Of a stretch of 64,000 bases of DNA, positions 35,504 through 45,117 are shown one piece after another. The notes beneath the pieces are model-generated. The model had not been told where the DNA came from. It saw nothing but the letters and a program-made list of their open reading frames with translations, and searched no databases. This DNA comes from Mayfieldus sp963772265. Its GTDB lineage: Bacteria; Actinomycetota; Thermoleophilia; Solirubrobacterales; 70-9. The DNA lies in contig CAVYWS010000003.1 in the NCBI GenBank assembly GCA_963772265.1, forward strand, positions 186,001-250,000, given 5' to 3'. How positions within the stretch are numbered: position 1 is the stretch's first letter; every line of letters starts with the position of its first letter. Position numbers and translations under genes: made by a program.

Positions 35504-37330
35504 ATGGAGCAGGCGGCAGCGCCGCGCCCCGAGACCACGCCGACCGTCAGCGCCGAGGGCGCCAGCAAGACGATCGCGGACCTGCTGCCCAACGCGGTCG
35601 CTCGGTTCGGCCCACAGCCGGCCGTGATGTTCAAGGACGACGACGGTAAGTGGGTGACCCGCAGCTTCGACGAGGTCGCCGACACCGTCCGCAGCCTCTC
35701 GCTGGGGCTGATCGACTTCGGAGTCGAGAAGGGCGACAAGGTCTCGATCCTCGCCAACACCCGTCCCGAATGGACCTACTTCGACTTCGCCGCGCTGACC
35801 GCCGGCGCCGTCGTCGCCCCGATCTACCAGACCAACTCCCCCGAGGAGTGCCGCTACGTCCTGGTCGACTCCGACGCGAAGGTCGTCGTCGTCGAGGACG
35901 AGGAGCAGATGGAGAAGATCCGCGCCGTGCGCGACGAGTGCCCGCAGCTCGAGCAGGTGATCCGGATGACGGGGCAGAGCGACGACGCGATCTCGATGCA
36001 GGACCTCGCCGACCGCGGCGCCGGGATGGACGAGTCCGACTGGGATCAGCGCTGGCGCTCGGTGACCCCCGACGACGTCTGCACCTTCATCTACACGTCG
36101 GGCACCACCGGCCCGCCGAAGGGCTGCGTGATCACCCACGGCAACTACCGCGCGATGCTCGACATGGTCAACTCGGTCTCGGTGATCGAGCAGGAGGAGC
36201 TCACCTATCTCTTCCTCCCCCTCGCCCACTCGTTTGCGGTGCTGATCCAGTTCGGGAGCTTCGACCTCGGGGCCACCCTCGCCTATTGGGAGCGCGATCC
36301 GCTGAAGATCGCCGCCAACCTTGTCGAGCTCAAGCCCACCTACTTCCCCTCGGTGCCGCGCATCTTCGAGAAGATCTATGCGGCTGCCACCGCCAGGGCG
36401 GAGGCCGCGGGGGGGCTCACGAGGCTGGTCTTCAATTGGGCGATCGGGGTCGGCAAGCGGGTCCGCGAGGTGGAGCGCCAGGGGCGCGAGCCCGGGCCGC
36501 TTCTGAGCCTGCAGTACAAGATCGCCGACCGCCAGGTGCTGTCGAAGATCCGCGGCCTGTTCGGCGGCCGGCTGCGCCTCGCCGTCTCCGGCGCGGCGCC
36601 GATCAACCCCGAGATCCTGCGCTTCTTCGAGGCCGCCGGCGTCCTCGTGCTCGAGGGCTGGGGGATGACGGAGACCTCCACCGCAGCGACGATCTCCACT
36701 CCCGACGACTACAAGATCGGCACGATCGGCAAGCCGTTCCCCGGCTGTGAGGTGAAGATTGCCGACGACGGCGAGATCCTGGTCAAGGGCCCGAACGTGT
36801 TCCAGGGCTACTACAAGAACGACGAGGCGACCAAGGAGGCGCTGGCCGACGGCTGGCTGCACACCGGCGACCTCGGCGCAATCGACCCGGACGGCTACAT
36901 CACGATCACCGGCCGCAAGAAGGACATCATCATCACCGCGGGCGGCAAGAACATCACCCCCGCCAACCTGGAGGCGGAGATCAAGCAGCATCCGCTGGTT
37001 TCCCAGTGCGTGGTGATCGGCGACCGGCGCCCCTACCTCGTCGGCCTGGTCACGCTCGATCCCGACGAGGCCGTCGCCTACGCCAAGCAGCACGGCCTGC
37101 CCGAGGATCCCGAGGCCCTGGCCTCAAACGAAGGGGTCAAGGCCGAGATCGACGCCCATGTCGCCGAGATCAACAAGAAGTTCGCCCGGGTCGAGCAGGT
37201 GAAGAAGATCCGCATCCTGCCGCACGATCTTTCGCAGGCCGGCGGCGAGCTGACCCCGACCCTGAAGGTCAAGCGGGCCGCGGTCGCCTCGAACTACGAG
37301 CGCGAGATCGACGAGCTCTACAACAGCTAG
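35504..37330 (+). CDS. long-chain acyl-CoA synthetase (AMP-forming)
   Basis: A 608-residue ANL-superfamily enzyme of the FadD15 type. The AMP-binding P-loop is FIYTSGTTGPPKGCVITHG; FLPLAHSFAVLIQFGS forms the fatty-acyl channel, GWGMTETSTAA the A5 motif, and WLHTGDLGAIDPDGYITITG plus GRKKDIIITAGGKNI the A7/A8 motifs. The C-terminal lysine lies in LTPTLKVKR. It activates fatty acids to acyl-CoA through acyl-adenylate, in the cytoplasm or at the membrane face. A ribosome-binding site (aggaga) precedes ATG 35504. Confidence 0.93.
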   Translation: MEQAAAPRPETTPTVSAEGASKTIADLLPNAVARFGPQPAVMFKDDDGKWVTRSFDEVADTVRSLSLGLIDFGVEKGDKVSILANTRPEWTYFDFAALTAGAVVAPIYQTNSPEECRYVLVDSDAKVVVVEDEEQMEKIRAVRDECPQLEQVIRMTGQSDDAISMQDLADRGAGMDESDWDQRWRSVTPDDVCTFIYTSGTTGPPKGCVITHGNYRAMLDMVNSVSVIEQEELTYLFLPLAHSFAVLIQFGSFDLGATLAYWERDPLKIAANLVELKPTYFPSVPRIFEKIYAAATARAEAAGGLTRLVFNWAIGVGKRVREVERQGREPGPLLSLQYKIADRQVLSKIRGLFGGRLRLAVSGAAPINPEILRFFEAAGVLVLEGWGMTETSTAATISTPDDYKIGTIGKPFPGCEVKIADDGEILVKGPNVFQGYYKNDEATKEALADGWLHTGDLGAIDPDGYITITGRKKDIIITAGGKNITPANLEAEIKQHPLVSQCVVIGDRRPYLVGLVTLDPDEAVAYAKQHGLPEDPEALASNEGVKAEIDAHVAEINKKFARVEQVKKIRILPHDLSQAGGELTPTLKVKRAAVASNYEREIDELYNS

Positions 37331-37336
37331 CCGCGG

Positions 37337-38590
37337 CTAGCCGGCTTCGTCAGACCCGCGCAGCAGCGCCGAGGTGGTCTGCTCGAGCACCCGGCGCCAG
37401 GCCGAGGTCGGCCCCGGCTCCTCCTCGGTCGCCCGGTCGACCACCTTGCGCACCCGGCGGGCCGAGATCTTGATCCCGTGGCGCTCGGTGATCTCCTTGT
37501 AGTGGCGATAGTCCTTGGCCAGCGCCACGGTCACCGACTCGAAGCCGTGCTTGGCGATCTGCAGCCGCGCCGAGTAGTCGAGGATCGAAGTGCCGAACAT
37601 CAGCTCGTCGTTGGGCTCGGGCTCGATCAGGATGATGTCGACGCCGGGGTACTTCTCTCGCCACGAGGCCATCGCCTGGTGCAGCCGCGCATGGGCCATC
37701 AGCTTGAAGGCCTGGTTGCCGATCGCCGGCAGGCCCATGTCGGAGACGCGGCGCACCCTGGTCCCGAAGATGGTCGGGATCTGCTTCTGGAAGTCGTTGA
37801 CGAACGGAACCAACGGGTTGACGACGACGATGAACCTGGCGCCCCGCTCGACCGCGATGTCGACGTTGGTGGTCGAGCGGATTCCGCCGTCGACGAGCTG
37901 GCGGCCCTTGAGGTCGACCGGCTCGTAGACGATCGGGAGCGCGGTCGAGCACTTGACCGCCTTGGAGATCGGCACGTCGGACCACTCGCCCTCGCCCAGG
38001 ATCACCCGCTCGCAGGTGTCGAGGTCGGTTGCGGTCAGGTAGAGCTCGCGCTGCAGCATCCGGAAGTCGTTGCTGCGATCCGGGTCGGAGAGCACCTCCT
38101 CGACGTAGTTCTCCAGGCCGTTGCCGGTGTAGAGGCCGTTCGGCAGGCCCTCGGCGAGGCCGACGCCGACGTCGATCAGCGAGAACTGGCCGATCCGCTG
38201 GACGAGGTGCTGGGCGAGGCCGACCAGGCGCAGCGGATAGACCGCCGCCTTCTGGACGAAGCCACGGTAGTTGGGCCGCAGCATCGTGCCCAGGTCGGGG
38301 TCCTTGATCGGGGACGGCAGGCGCTTGTTGAGCACCCGCATCATCTCCTCCGGAGTCACCCCGTTGGCCAGCATCGAGGCGACGAAGGAGCCGGCGCTGG
38401 TGCCGACGTAGAGGTCGAACTCGTTGACCGTGCGGTTGACGGCCAGCAGGTCGAAGGCCCGCAGAGCCCCGATCTCGTAGACGCCGCCGGTGAAGCCGCC
38501 GCCGCCGAGGACGAGGGCCGTCTTCGAGCGACGCCTCCTCGGCTTCCTCCGCCCCTCCGTGGACGCCTCCAGCTTGACGACCTTGCCCAT
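37337..38590 (-). CDS. patatin-like phospholipase
   Basis: A 417-residue protein with the patatin catalytic elements: oxyanion loop LVLGGGGFTGGVYEIGALR, nucleophile elbow GTSAGS with Ser65, and the Asp of the dyad in QLVDGGIRSTT. It is expected to release fatty acids from lipids. It is convergent with the acyl-CoA synthetase (stops 6 bases apart), so the two could act in sequence. The preferred start is ATG 38590; an upstream in-frame ATG at 38641 adds 17 unlikely residues. A possible -10 (TATAAC) lies about 20 bases before the start. Confidence 0.87.
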   Translation of the reverse strand: MGKVVKLEASTEGRRKPRRRRSKTALVLGGGGFTGGVYEIGALRAFDLLAVNRTVNEFDLYVGTSAGSFVASMLANGVTPEEMMRVLNKRLPSPIKDPDLGTMLRPNYRGFVQKAAVYPLRLVGLAQHLVQRIGQFSLIDVGVGLAEGLPNGLYTGNGLENYVEEVLSDPDRSNDFRMLQRELYLTATDLDTCERVILGEGEWSDVPISKAVKCSTALPIVYEPVDLKGRQLVDGGIRSTTNVDIAVERGARFIVVVNPLVPFVNDFQKQIPTIFGTRVRRVSDMGLPAIGNQAFKLMAHARLHQAMASWREKYPGVDIILIEPEPNDELMFGTSILDYSARLQIAKHGFESVTVALAKDYRHYKEITERHGIKISARRVRKVVDRATEEEPGPTSAWRRVLEQTTSALLRGSDEAG

Positions 38591-38679
38591 GGCCGGATCG
38601 GTTATACCAGCCTGGCCAGGCAGCCAAGCGGGTTTGCCCAATCCCGCTACCCTCGCCCCCCGCGCTTGTTGGTATCCAC

Positions 38680-40029
38680 GTGAAGCGAGCCTCGATCGTC
38701 GCCCTGGCCACCCTCGTGGCGCTCATCACGATGGTCGCAGCGAGCACCGCCGCGCCTGCCCGGCCGACGCCGCGATCGGGCCCTCGGGCACTGGCGCCGG
38801 ACCGTGCCGCCCGCACGCCGGTGGCGCGCGGAACCGGCGCCGCAACCAGCTCGATCTCGCGCAGGGCCCTATGCGGGCGCCTGCGGGCGCGCCTGCGCCG
38901 TGGCGGCGGGGCCAGCGGCCTGTTCGTGCTCGACGCCGAGACCGGCGGCCGCGTCTGCGGCAGCCACGGCCGCCGGCGCCGCATCCCCGCCTCCAACATG
39001 AAGCTGTTCACGACCGCCACCGCGCTGGCCCGCTTCGGCCCCGAGGAGCGCCTCGAGACGTCGATCTGGCGCTCCGGAGACGTCGACGCGGCCGGCGTCC
39101 TGCACGGCAACCTCTACCTCGTCGGCGGCGGCGACCCCGCCCTCTCCAGCCCGATCTTCGCCCGCCGCTTCCTCGGCGGCGTCGGCACCAACCTGTTCGG
39201 GCTGACGCCGCTGGTCGAGTCGGCCGGGATCTCGCGCGTGACCGGGCACCTCTACGCCGACGACACGATCTTCGATCGCGTCCGCGGGGTCGCCGACTCC
39301 GGCTATCGCACCAGCCCCTACATCGGCCCGCTCTCCGGGCTCAACTACGACTCCGGCTACAGCGACGACCGGGCGCGCCGTTTCGCCTCCGACCCCCCGA
39401 TCGTCGCCGCCGGGGCGCTGGCCGGCGACCTGCGCGCGGCCGGCGTCAGGGTTTCCCGCGACGTGTCGCGGCGGGCCCTGCCCGAGCAGGGCACCGAGAA
39501 GATCGGCGAGGTCGGCTCGCCGAAGATGAAGGCGCTGACCAACGAGACCGACGTCTACTCGAACAACTTCTACGCCGAGACCCTGCTCAAGGACATCGGC
39601 GCGCACTTCGGCGGTGGCGGCACCACCGGCGCCGGTGTCAAGGTCGTGAAGCGCTACGTGCGCGGCCTGGGAAGCGGCGTGCAGCAGATCGACGGCTCGG
39701 GGCTGACGCGCTCCAACCGCGTTACCCCTGCGCAGGTGGCGAGGCTGCTGGTCGCGATGCGAAAGACGCCGGCGGGGGAGGACTTCGTCGCCTCGCTTCC
39801 CGTCGCCGGCCGCGAGGGCACCGTGGCGACGAGGATGCGCGGCACCGCCGCCGCCGGCCGCTGCCGGACCAAGACCGGCACCCTGACCGGGGTCAGCGCG
39901 CTGTCGGGCTACTGCTTCAACCGCGACGGCAAGGTGATGGCCTTCTCGATCCTGATGAACCGGGTCAGCGACCTCAACCGGGCGCACCTGCAGCAGGACC
40001 GCATCGCGGCGCTGATCGCCCGCTACTAG
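38680..40029 (+). CDS. dacB: D-alanyl-D-alanine carboxypeptidase, PBP4 (S13) family
   Basis: A 449-residue exported protein with a signal peptide (ALATLVALITMVAASTAAPA). Penicillin-binding motifs: SXXK at Ser105-Lys108 (IPASNMKLFTT), SXN in DVYSNNFYAE and KTG in RTKTGTLTGVSALSG. It trims or cleaves D-Ala-containing peptidoglycan cross-links in the cell wall. Start GTG 38680; the upstream leader is short (89 bases from the patatin start, divergent). Confidence 0.9.
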   Translation: MKRASIVALATLVALITMVAASTAAPARPTPRSGPRALAPDRAARTPVARGTGAATSSISRRALCGRLRARLRRGGGASGLFVLDAETGGRVCGSHGRRRRIPASNMKLFTTATALARFGPEERLETSIWRSGDVDAAGVLHGNLYLVGGGDPALSSPIFARRFLGGVGTNLFGLTPLVESAGISRVTGHLYADDTIFDRVRGVADSGYRTSPYIGPLSGLNYDSGYSDDRARRFASDPPIVAAGALAGDLRAAGVRVSRDVSRRALPEQGTEKIGEVGSPKMKALTNETDVYSNNFYAETLLKDIGAHFGGGGTTGAGVKVVKRYVRGLGSGVQQIDGSGLTRSNRVTPAQVARLLVAMRKTPAGEDFVASLPVAGREGTVATRMRGTAAAGRCRTKTGTLTGVSALSGYCFNRDGKVMAFSILMNRVSDLNRAHLQQDRIAALIARY

Positions 40030-40072
40030 CCAGGACTGAAACCCGGCCTCGACGGGCGGGGTATGTGTCGCC

Positions 40073-40807
40073 ATGCCCGATCTGAGCAAGGCAGTCGAGG
40101 CGGAGCGCGAGCCAGGTTTTCTCACCGCGATCCCGGAGCGCAAGCTTCTGCGCTGGATCGCGGCCCGCCTGCCGCGCTGGATCCTCCCCGACGACCTGAC
40201 CCTGCTCGGCGTCCTCGGCGCACTCGGGATCTGCGCCGCCTACCAACTCTCCAACAACGACCTCGCCTGGCTTTGGGTCGCGAGCGGGCTGCTGGTCGTG
40301 CAATGGCTGGGTGACAGCCTCGACGGCACCCTTGCCCGGGTGCGCAAGATCGAGCGGCCGACCTACGGCTACTACATCGACCACATCGTCGACGCCTTCG
40401 CCACCGCGGCGATCGGCATCGGGCTCGGCCTCTCTCCCTTGATGCTGCTCGCGGTCGGCACCCTGATCGTCGTCGGCTATCTGATCCTCTCGATCAACGT
40501 CTACCTCGAGAGCTACGCCTTCGGCCGCTTCAACATCGGCTACGGCTTCATCGGCCCTACCGAGGTGCGGCTGATCCTGATCACGATCAACACCGCCGTC
40601 GCCCTCGGCTGGGGCTTGAGCTTCCACGCCTTCGACCTGCGGTTGACCGCGCTCGACCTGGTCGGCCTGGGGATCGTGGCGGCGATGTTCGGAGCGCTGA
40701 CATTCCGCGTGATCCGCAACCTGCGCGAGCTCTCGCGCCGCGAGCCCGCCGCCTCGCGCCGGGGCGAGCCGGCGCCGCAGGAGAGCCCCGAGCTAGCCGC
40801 CGACTAG
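40073..40807 (+). CDS. CDP-alcohol phosphatidyltransferase family protein
   Basis: A 244-residue membrane protein with the family signature Asp81-XX-Asp84-Gly-XX-Ala-Arg ... Gly-XXX-Asp-XXX-Asp (GDSLDGTLARVRKIERPTYG then YYIDHIVD) and about five or six helices. Such enzymes transfer a CDP-linked lipid headgroup in phospholipid synthesis; the acceptor cannot be told. GGGTAT (40059-40064) lies 8 bases before the ATG without a clear -35. The 3' end overlaps the end of convergent ligA by 15 bases. Confidence 0.85.
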   Translation: MPDLSKAVEAEREPGFLTAIPERKLLRWIAARLPRWILPDDLTLLGVLGALGICAAYQLSNNDLAWLWVASGLLVVQWLGDSLDGTLARVRKIERPTYGYYIDHIVDAFATAAIGIGLGLSPLMLLAVGTLIVVGYLILSINVYLESYAFGRFNIGYGFIGPTEVRLILITINTAVALGWGLSFHAFDLRLTALDLVGLGIVAAMFGALTFRVIRNLRELSRREPAASRRGEPAPQESPELAAD

Positions 40808-42814
40808 CTTCCGCAGGGCCTTCTCGTCGAGGATCTCCGTCCCCAGCTCCTCGGCCTTCTGCATCTTCGAGCCGGGATCCTCGCCGGCCACCACGTAGTC
40901 GGTCTTCTTCGAGACCGAGCCCGTGACCTTGCCGCCGGCTCGCTTGATCAGCGCCGTCGCCTCCTCGCGGGTCATCTCCGGCAGGGTGCCGGTCAGGACC
41001 AGGGTCTTGCCGTCCAAAGGGCCGCCGCGGGCCGGCCGCCGCGGGCCTTCCTGCTCGAACTTCAGCCCCCGTTCGCGAAGCCGGCCGATCAGTTCCCGGG
41101 TGCGCTCGTCGGCCAGCGAGTCGGCGATCTGCACGGCCATGATCGGTCCCACCCCCTCGACCTCCTCGATCCACTCGGGATCGGCCTTGAGCAGGGCATC
41201 GACCGATCCGAAATGGTCGGCGAGCGCCTCCGCGGTCACGTAGCCGACTCCGGGCAGCCCGAGGCCGTAGAGGACGCGGTTGAAGGGCCGCTCGCGCGAG
41301 GCCTCGATCTGCGCCAGCAGGTTTCCCGCCGAGACCTCCCCGAATCCCTCCAGCTCCTGAAGCTCTTCGGCCTCGAGATCGTAGATGTCGGCGACGTCCT
41401 CGATCAGCCCCTCGTCGAGAAAGCGCCAGGCCTGCTTCTCGCCGAAGCCCTCGATGTCCATCGCTCCCTTGCTGACGAAATGCTTGACATGCTGGAACTG
41501 CTGACCCGGGCAGCCGCTGCGGTTCGGGCAGTAGGTGAAGACGCCCTCGCTGGGCTTCACCGTCTCGGTCCCGCAGAGCGGGCACTTCTTCGGGGGCTTC
41601 GGCTTGCGCAGCCCCTTCCTCTTCCGCGGCAGCTTCGGGGCGACGACCGCCGGGATCACGTCACCGGCCCGCATCACGACCACCTCGTCGCCCTCGCGCA
41701 CGTCCTTTCGCGCCAGGTCCTCCTCGTTGTGCAGGGTCGCGGTGCTGACGGTGACCCCGCCGACATGGACGGGCTCCAGCATCGCGAACGGGAACAGCGC
41801 CCCGGTCCGCCCCACGTTCCAGACCACCTTCTTCAGCCTCGTCGTCGCCGTGGTCGGGGCGAACTTCCAGGCGATCGCCCAGCGCGGCTCGCGGCCGACG
41901 ACGCCGAGCTCGCGCCAGAGGCCGCGTTCGTTGACCTTCACCACCACCCCGTCGATCTCGTAGTCGAGCTCGTCGCGGCGCTGCTCCCACCAGCGGCATC
42001 GCTCGACCACCGAGTCGATCTCGTCGTGGGAATCGGTGTCGGGGTTGACCTTGAAGCCGCGCTCGCGCAGCCAGTCCATCTCCTCCGCATGGGTCGCGAG
42101 GTCGAGGCCCTCAGAGGCGCCGATCCCGTAGCACCAGATCGACAGCGGGCGCTCCGACGCCACCTGTGGGTCGAGCTGGCGGATCGATCCCGCCGCCGCG
42201 TTGCGGGGGTTGGCGAAGGTCGGCTGCCCGGCCTCGGCGCGCCGGGCGTTGAACTCGGCGAAGGCTTCGATCGGCAGGTAGACCTCGCCGCGCACCTCGA
42301 CCAGCGGCGGCCAGTCCTCGAAGCTCAGCGGGATCGCCTTGATCGTGCGCAGGTTGTGGGTGACGTCCTCCCCGATCCGGCCGTCGCCTCGGGTGGCGCC
42401 GCGGGTCAGGACCCCGTTCTCGTAGGTGAGCGAGATCGCCAGGCCGTCGATCTTCGGCTCGGTCGTGTAGCTGGTCTGGGCGGCTGAGATGTCGAGCTTG
42501 TCGAGCAGGCGGCGCAGCCGCGCCTCCCAGCCGCGCAGCTCCTCCTCGTTGCGCGCGTTGGCCAGCGAGAGCATCGGCTCGGCGTGCTGGACCTGCTCGA
42601 AGCGATCGAGCGGCTGGGCGCCGACCCGCTGGGTCGGAGAGTCGAGGCTGCGGAGCTCGGGATGCTCGGCCTCCAGGACGCGCAGCTGGTCGAGCAGCAC
42701 GTCGTACTCGTCGTCGCCGATCTCGGGGTCGTCGAGGACGTAGTAGCGGCGGTTGTGGTGATCGAGCTCGCGCCGCAGCTTCGCGGCTCGCTTCGCCGCG
42801 TCGGCGGGGCTCAC
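40793..42814 (-). CDS. ligA: NAD-dependent DNA ligase
   Basis: A 673-residue protein, normal LigA length. Domains in order: Ia (HHNRRYYVLDDPEIGDDEYD), nucleotidyltransferase with AMP-accepting Lys121 (EPKIDGLAISL), OB fold, four-Cys zinc finger (CPLCGTET and YCPNRSGCPGQ), helix-hairpin-helix repeats (GFGEKQAWRFLDEGLI, GLPGVGYVTAEALADHFGS) and a C-terminal BRCT domain (GGPLDGKTLVLTGTLPEMT). It seals nicks in replication and repair. The GTG start overlaps the surE stop (GTGA). Confidence 0.97.
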   Translation of the reverse strand: MSPADAAKRAAKLRRELDHHNRRYYVLDDPEIGDDEYDVLLDQLRVLEAEHPELRSLDSPTQRVGAQPLDRFEQVQHAEPMLSLANARNEEELRGWEARLRRLLDKLDISAAQTSYTTEPKIDGLAISLTYENGVLTRGATRGDGRIGEDVTHNLRTIKAIPLSFEDWPPLVEVRGEVYLPIEAFAEFNARRAEAGQPTFANPRNAAAGSIRQLDPQVASERPLSIWCYGIGASEGLDLATHAEEMDWLRERGFKVNPDTDSHDEIDSVVERCRWWEQRRDELDYEIDGVVVKVNERGLWRELGVVGREPRWAIAWKFAPTTATTRLKKVVWNVGRTGALFPFAMLEPVHVGGVTVSTATLHNEEDLARKDVREGDEVVVMRAGDVIPAVVAPKLPRKRKGLRKPKPPKKCPLCGTETVKPSEGVFTYCPNRSGCPGQQFQHVKHFVSKGAMDIEGFGEKQAWRFLDEGLIEDVADIYDLEAEELQELEGFGEVSAGNLLAQIEASRERPFNRVLYGLGLPGVGYVTAEALADHFGSVDALLKADPEWIEEVEGVGPIMAVQIADSLADERTRELIGRLRERGLKFEQEGPRRPARGGPLDGKTLVLTGTLPEMTREEATALIKRAGGKVTGSVSKKTDYVVAGEDPGSKMQKAEELGTEILDEKALRKLVGG

Positions 42815-43647
42815 TGTTGTTCCGCAGCCGCCGCCGTCTCGGCCGCGTCGAGCATCGCCGCGAGATCCCAGTCGCGCAGGGGCTCCATGCCGCTGCGGTC
42901 GGTGAGGTCGAAGTGCACCGGGGTGACCGAGACCCTGCCGCGGGCGATCGCCGAGAGGTCGGATCCCTCCTCGTCCTCGAACGAGGGCTCGAAGCCGTAG
43001 ATCTCATAGCGGCGCCGGTTCCCCGAGTCCTCGTCGACCAGCTTCAGCTCGTCGTTGTAGAGGCGCTTGCCGAGGTGGGTGACCTCGACTCCGGTCGTCT
43101 CGCCCGCCGGGCAGTTGACGTTCAGCAGCGTCCCCTCCGACATCCCGTCCTCGGCCAGCCGCCGCACCAGGCCTGCGAGGAACCCGGCCGCGACCTCGAA
43201 GTCGAAGCTGCGGCCGAGCCGGAAGTCCATCTCGCGCCGCTGCGACTGCTGCGAGATCGCCACCGCCGGAAGCCCGAGCACGATGCCCTCAAAGGCCGCG
43301 GCGACGGTCCCCGAGTAGGTGATGTCGTCACCGAGGTTGGAGCCGTGGTTGATCCCGGAGACGATCAGGTCGGGCCGGTCGCCGAGCAGCCCGAGGTCGG
43401 CGAAGCGCACGCAGTCGACCGGCGTGCCGTCGGTGGCAAAGCCACGCGCGCCGTCGCCGAACTCGATCTCCTCGATCGACAGCGGCGAGCGGGTGGTGAT
43501 GCTGCGCGCGGTGGCGCTGCGGTTGGAGTCGGGCGCGATCACGTTGACCTCGAGCCCCTCGACCTCCTGCAGCGCCCGCCGTGCCGCGTGCAGTCCCTCG
43601 GCGGCGATGCCATCGTCGTTTGTGAGCAGGAGCTTCACCAGTGCCAT
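42811..43647 (-). CDS. surE: 5'-nucleotidase SurE
   Basis: A 278-residue SurE. Metal site: LLTNDDGIAAEG (Asp11, Asp12), SATARSITTRSP, and SGINHGSNLGDDITYSGTVA with the Asn ligand. It removes phosphate from nucleoside 5'- or 3'-monophosphates and is linked to stress survival in other bacteria. Coupled to ligA by a GTGA overlap; truA lies 24 bases upstream. Confidence 0.94.
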   Translation of the reverse strand: MALVKLLLTNDDGIAAEGLHAARRALQEVEGLEVNVIAPDSNRSATARSITTRSPLSIEEIEFGDGARGFATDGTPVDCVRFADLGLLGDRPDLIVSGINHGSNLGDDITYSGTVAAAFEGIVLGLPAVAISQQSQRREMDFRLGRSFDFEVAAGFLAGLVRRLAEDGMSEGTLLNVNCPAGETTGVEVTHLGKRLYNDELKLVDEDSGNRRRYEIYGFEPSFEDEEGSDLSAIARGRVSVTPVHFDLTDRSGMEPLRDWDLAAMLDAAETAAAAEQQ

Positions 43648-43671
43648 CTTAAGGACGCCCGCCTCGCCGCC

Positions 43672-44419
43672 CTAGTAGCGCACGGAGGCCAGATAGAGCC
43701 CGTGCGGAGGGGCGGTGTCGCCGGCTCGCTGGCGCGGCGCGCCCTCGAGCAGGGCGGCGAATTGGTCCAGTGTTCGCTTCCCTTCGGCGACCTCGAGCAT
43801 CGTGCCGACGAGAACGCGGACCATGTTGCGCATGAAGGCGTCGGCCTCGATCCAGAAGCAGAGAACACCGCTCGCCCCCTGATCCCACTCCGCTCGCATC
43901 ACCTGCCGCTCGAAATGGACATGGTCGGTCTCGGTCGGGGTGAAAGCGGTGAAGTCGTGCCGGCCGGGCAGAGCCTCGGCGCAGGCGCGCAGCGCCTCGA
44001 GATCGAGGGTGCGCGGCCACCACAGCGCCCGCCCCTGCTCGAAGGGGCTCGGCCCGCTGCGGGCGAGGATCCGGTAGCAGTAGGTTCGCGAGCGCGCGTC
44101 GCGGCGGGCGTCGAAACCGTCCGCGGCCGAGGCGGCGGTTACGGCGACGTCGGCCGGCAGGACCGCGTTGAGCCGGTTCGCGAGGCCATCGGACGACCTT
44201 CGTCTCGGTCTCGAAGCTGGCCACCTGGCCCCAGGCGTGGACGCCGGCGTCGGTGCGGCCGGCGACGGTGAGCGTCGCCTGATCGGCAAGGATCGTCGCC
44301 AGAGCGGCTTCAAGCTCGCCCTGCACCGTGCGCAGCCCGGGCTGGGCTGCCCAGCCGCGAAACCCGGAGCCGTCGTATTCGATGTCGAGCCTGGTCGTCG
44401 GCAAAGTGACCGATCTCAC
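43672..44419 (-). CDS. truA: tRNA pseudouridine synthase A (frameshifted)
   Basis: About 248 residues once corrected. The N-terminal frame has RLDIEYDGSGFRGWAAQPG and the catalytic Asp57 in AGRTDAGVHAWGQVASF. The C-terminal frame has DGLANRLNAVLPADVAV, FDARRDARSRTYCYRIL and FMRNMVRVLVGTMLEV. An extra base at 44197-44198 separates them; removing it makes the length an exact multiple of three. The enzyme modifies U38-U40 in tRNA anticodon stems. The start is GTG 44419 (TTG 44404 is possible). Its place after rplQ in the alpha operon is typical, though a small plus-strand gene intervenes here. Confidence 0.92.
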
Positions 44420-44489
44420 GCTAGCCGGGCTGGCGTCGCGGGGCCCATCGGCGTAGCCTTGGTGCGACCCCGACCTCAGGAGCTCAGCG

Positions 44490-44744
44490 ATGTCCAACAT
44501 GACGGTCAACGATCGCAACGAGATGGAGCGGGCGACCTTCTCCGGCTCGAGCGAGCGAATCCGACGCGGCTCCGAGCGCGGCGCCCTCGTCTACAACGTC
44601 TTTGCGCTGATCGTCGGCGCGGCGCTCTGCGTCGCGGCGCTCAGCGTCATCGAGGGCTGGGCGCAGTGGGTCGTCCTGGGAGCGATCGTGGCGACCGTGG
44701 TCGGCTTCATGATCGCGATCAGCCCCAATCGCAAGGGCTGGTAG
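44490..44744 (+). CDS. small membrane protein between rplQ and truA
   Basis: An 84-residue protein with a polar N-terminus and two hydrophobic helices (VYNVFALIVGAALCVAALSV and WVVLGAIVATVVGFMIAI). No family recognised. It is read opposite to the ribosomal operon and its stop abuts the stop of rplQ with no gap. Confidence 0.6.
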   Translation: MSNMTVNDRNEMERATFSGSSERIRRGSERGALVYNVFALIVGAALCVAALSVIEGWAQWVVLGAIVATVVGFMIAISPNRKGW

Positions 44745-45098
44745 TCAGACCAGCTCGAGGAAGACCATCTCGGTCGAGTCCGAGCGGCGCGGTCCGAGCT
44801 TGACGATCCGCGTGTAGCCGCCTGCCCGCTCGCCGTAGCGCGGGCCAACCTCATCGAACAGCTTGTGGACCGTGAACTTGTCCTGACCGAGCGACTTCAG
44901 CGCCTGGCGGCGGGCGTGCAGATCACCCCGCTTTGCCAGCGTGATCAGCCTCTCGACCTCGGGCTTGACCGCCTTCGCCTTCGCCTGGCTGGTCTTGATT
45001 CGCTCGTGGGTGATCACCTGCTTCGAGAGGTTCGCCAGCAGGGCCTTGCGGTGGGCTGAGTCACGGCTCAGCTTTCCTCGCTGCTTTCGATGGCGCAC
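44745..45098 (-). CDS. rplQ: 50S ribosomal protein bL17
   Basis: 117 residues. Begins MRHRKQRGKLSRDSAHRKAL and contains LSKQVITHERIKTSQAKAKA, typical of bL17; ends at the usual length. Last ribosomal gene of the alpha operon, 19 bases after rpoA. Confidence 0.97.
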   Translation of the reverse strand: MRHRKQRGKLSRDSAHRKALLANLSKQVITHERIKTSQAKAKAVKPEVERLITLAKRGDLHARRQALKSLGQDKFTVHKLFDEVGPRYGERAGGYTRIVKLGPRRSDSTEMVFLELV

Positions 45099-45117
45099 GG
45101 TGGCAGCCTATTCGAGC

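Noticed and set aside
38647..38652. GGGTAG (minus strand) upstream of the patatin gene as a stress promoter
   Set aside because: No acceptable -35 at 14-17 bases; TATAAC nearer the gene is a better candidate -10.
40059..40064. GGGTAT just before the CDP-alcohol phosphatidyltransferase gene as a stress promoter
   Set aside because: No GTNT-like -35 at the right distance; chance occurrence of the short motif is likely.
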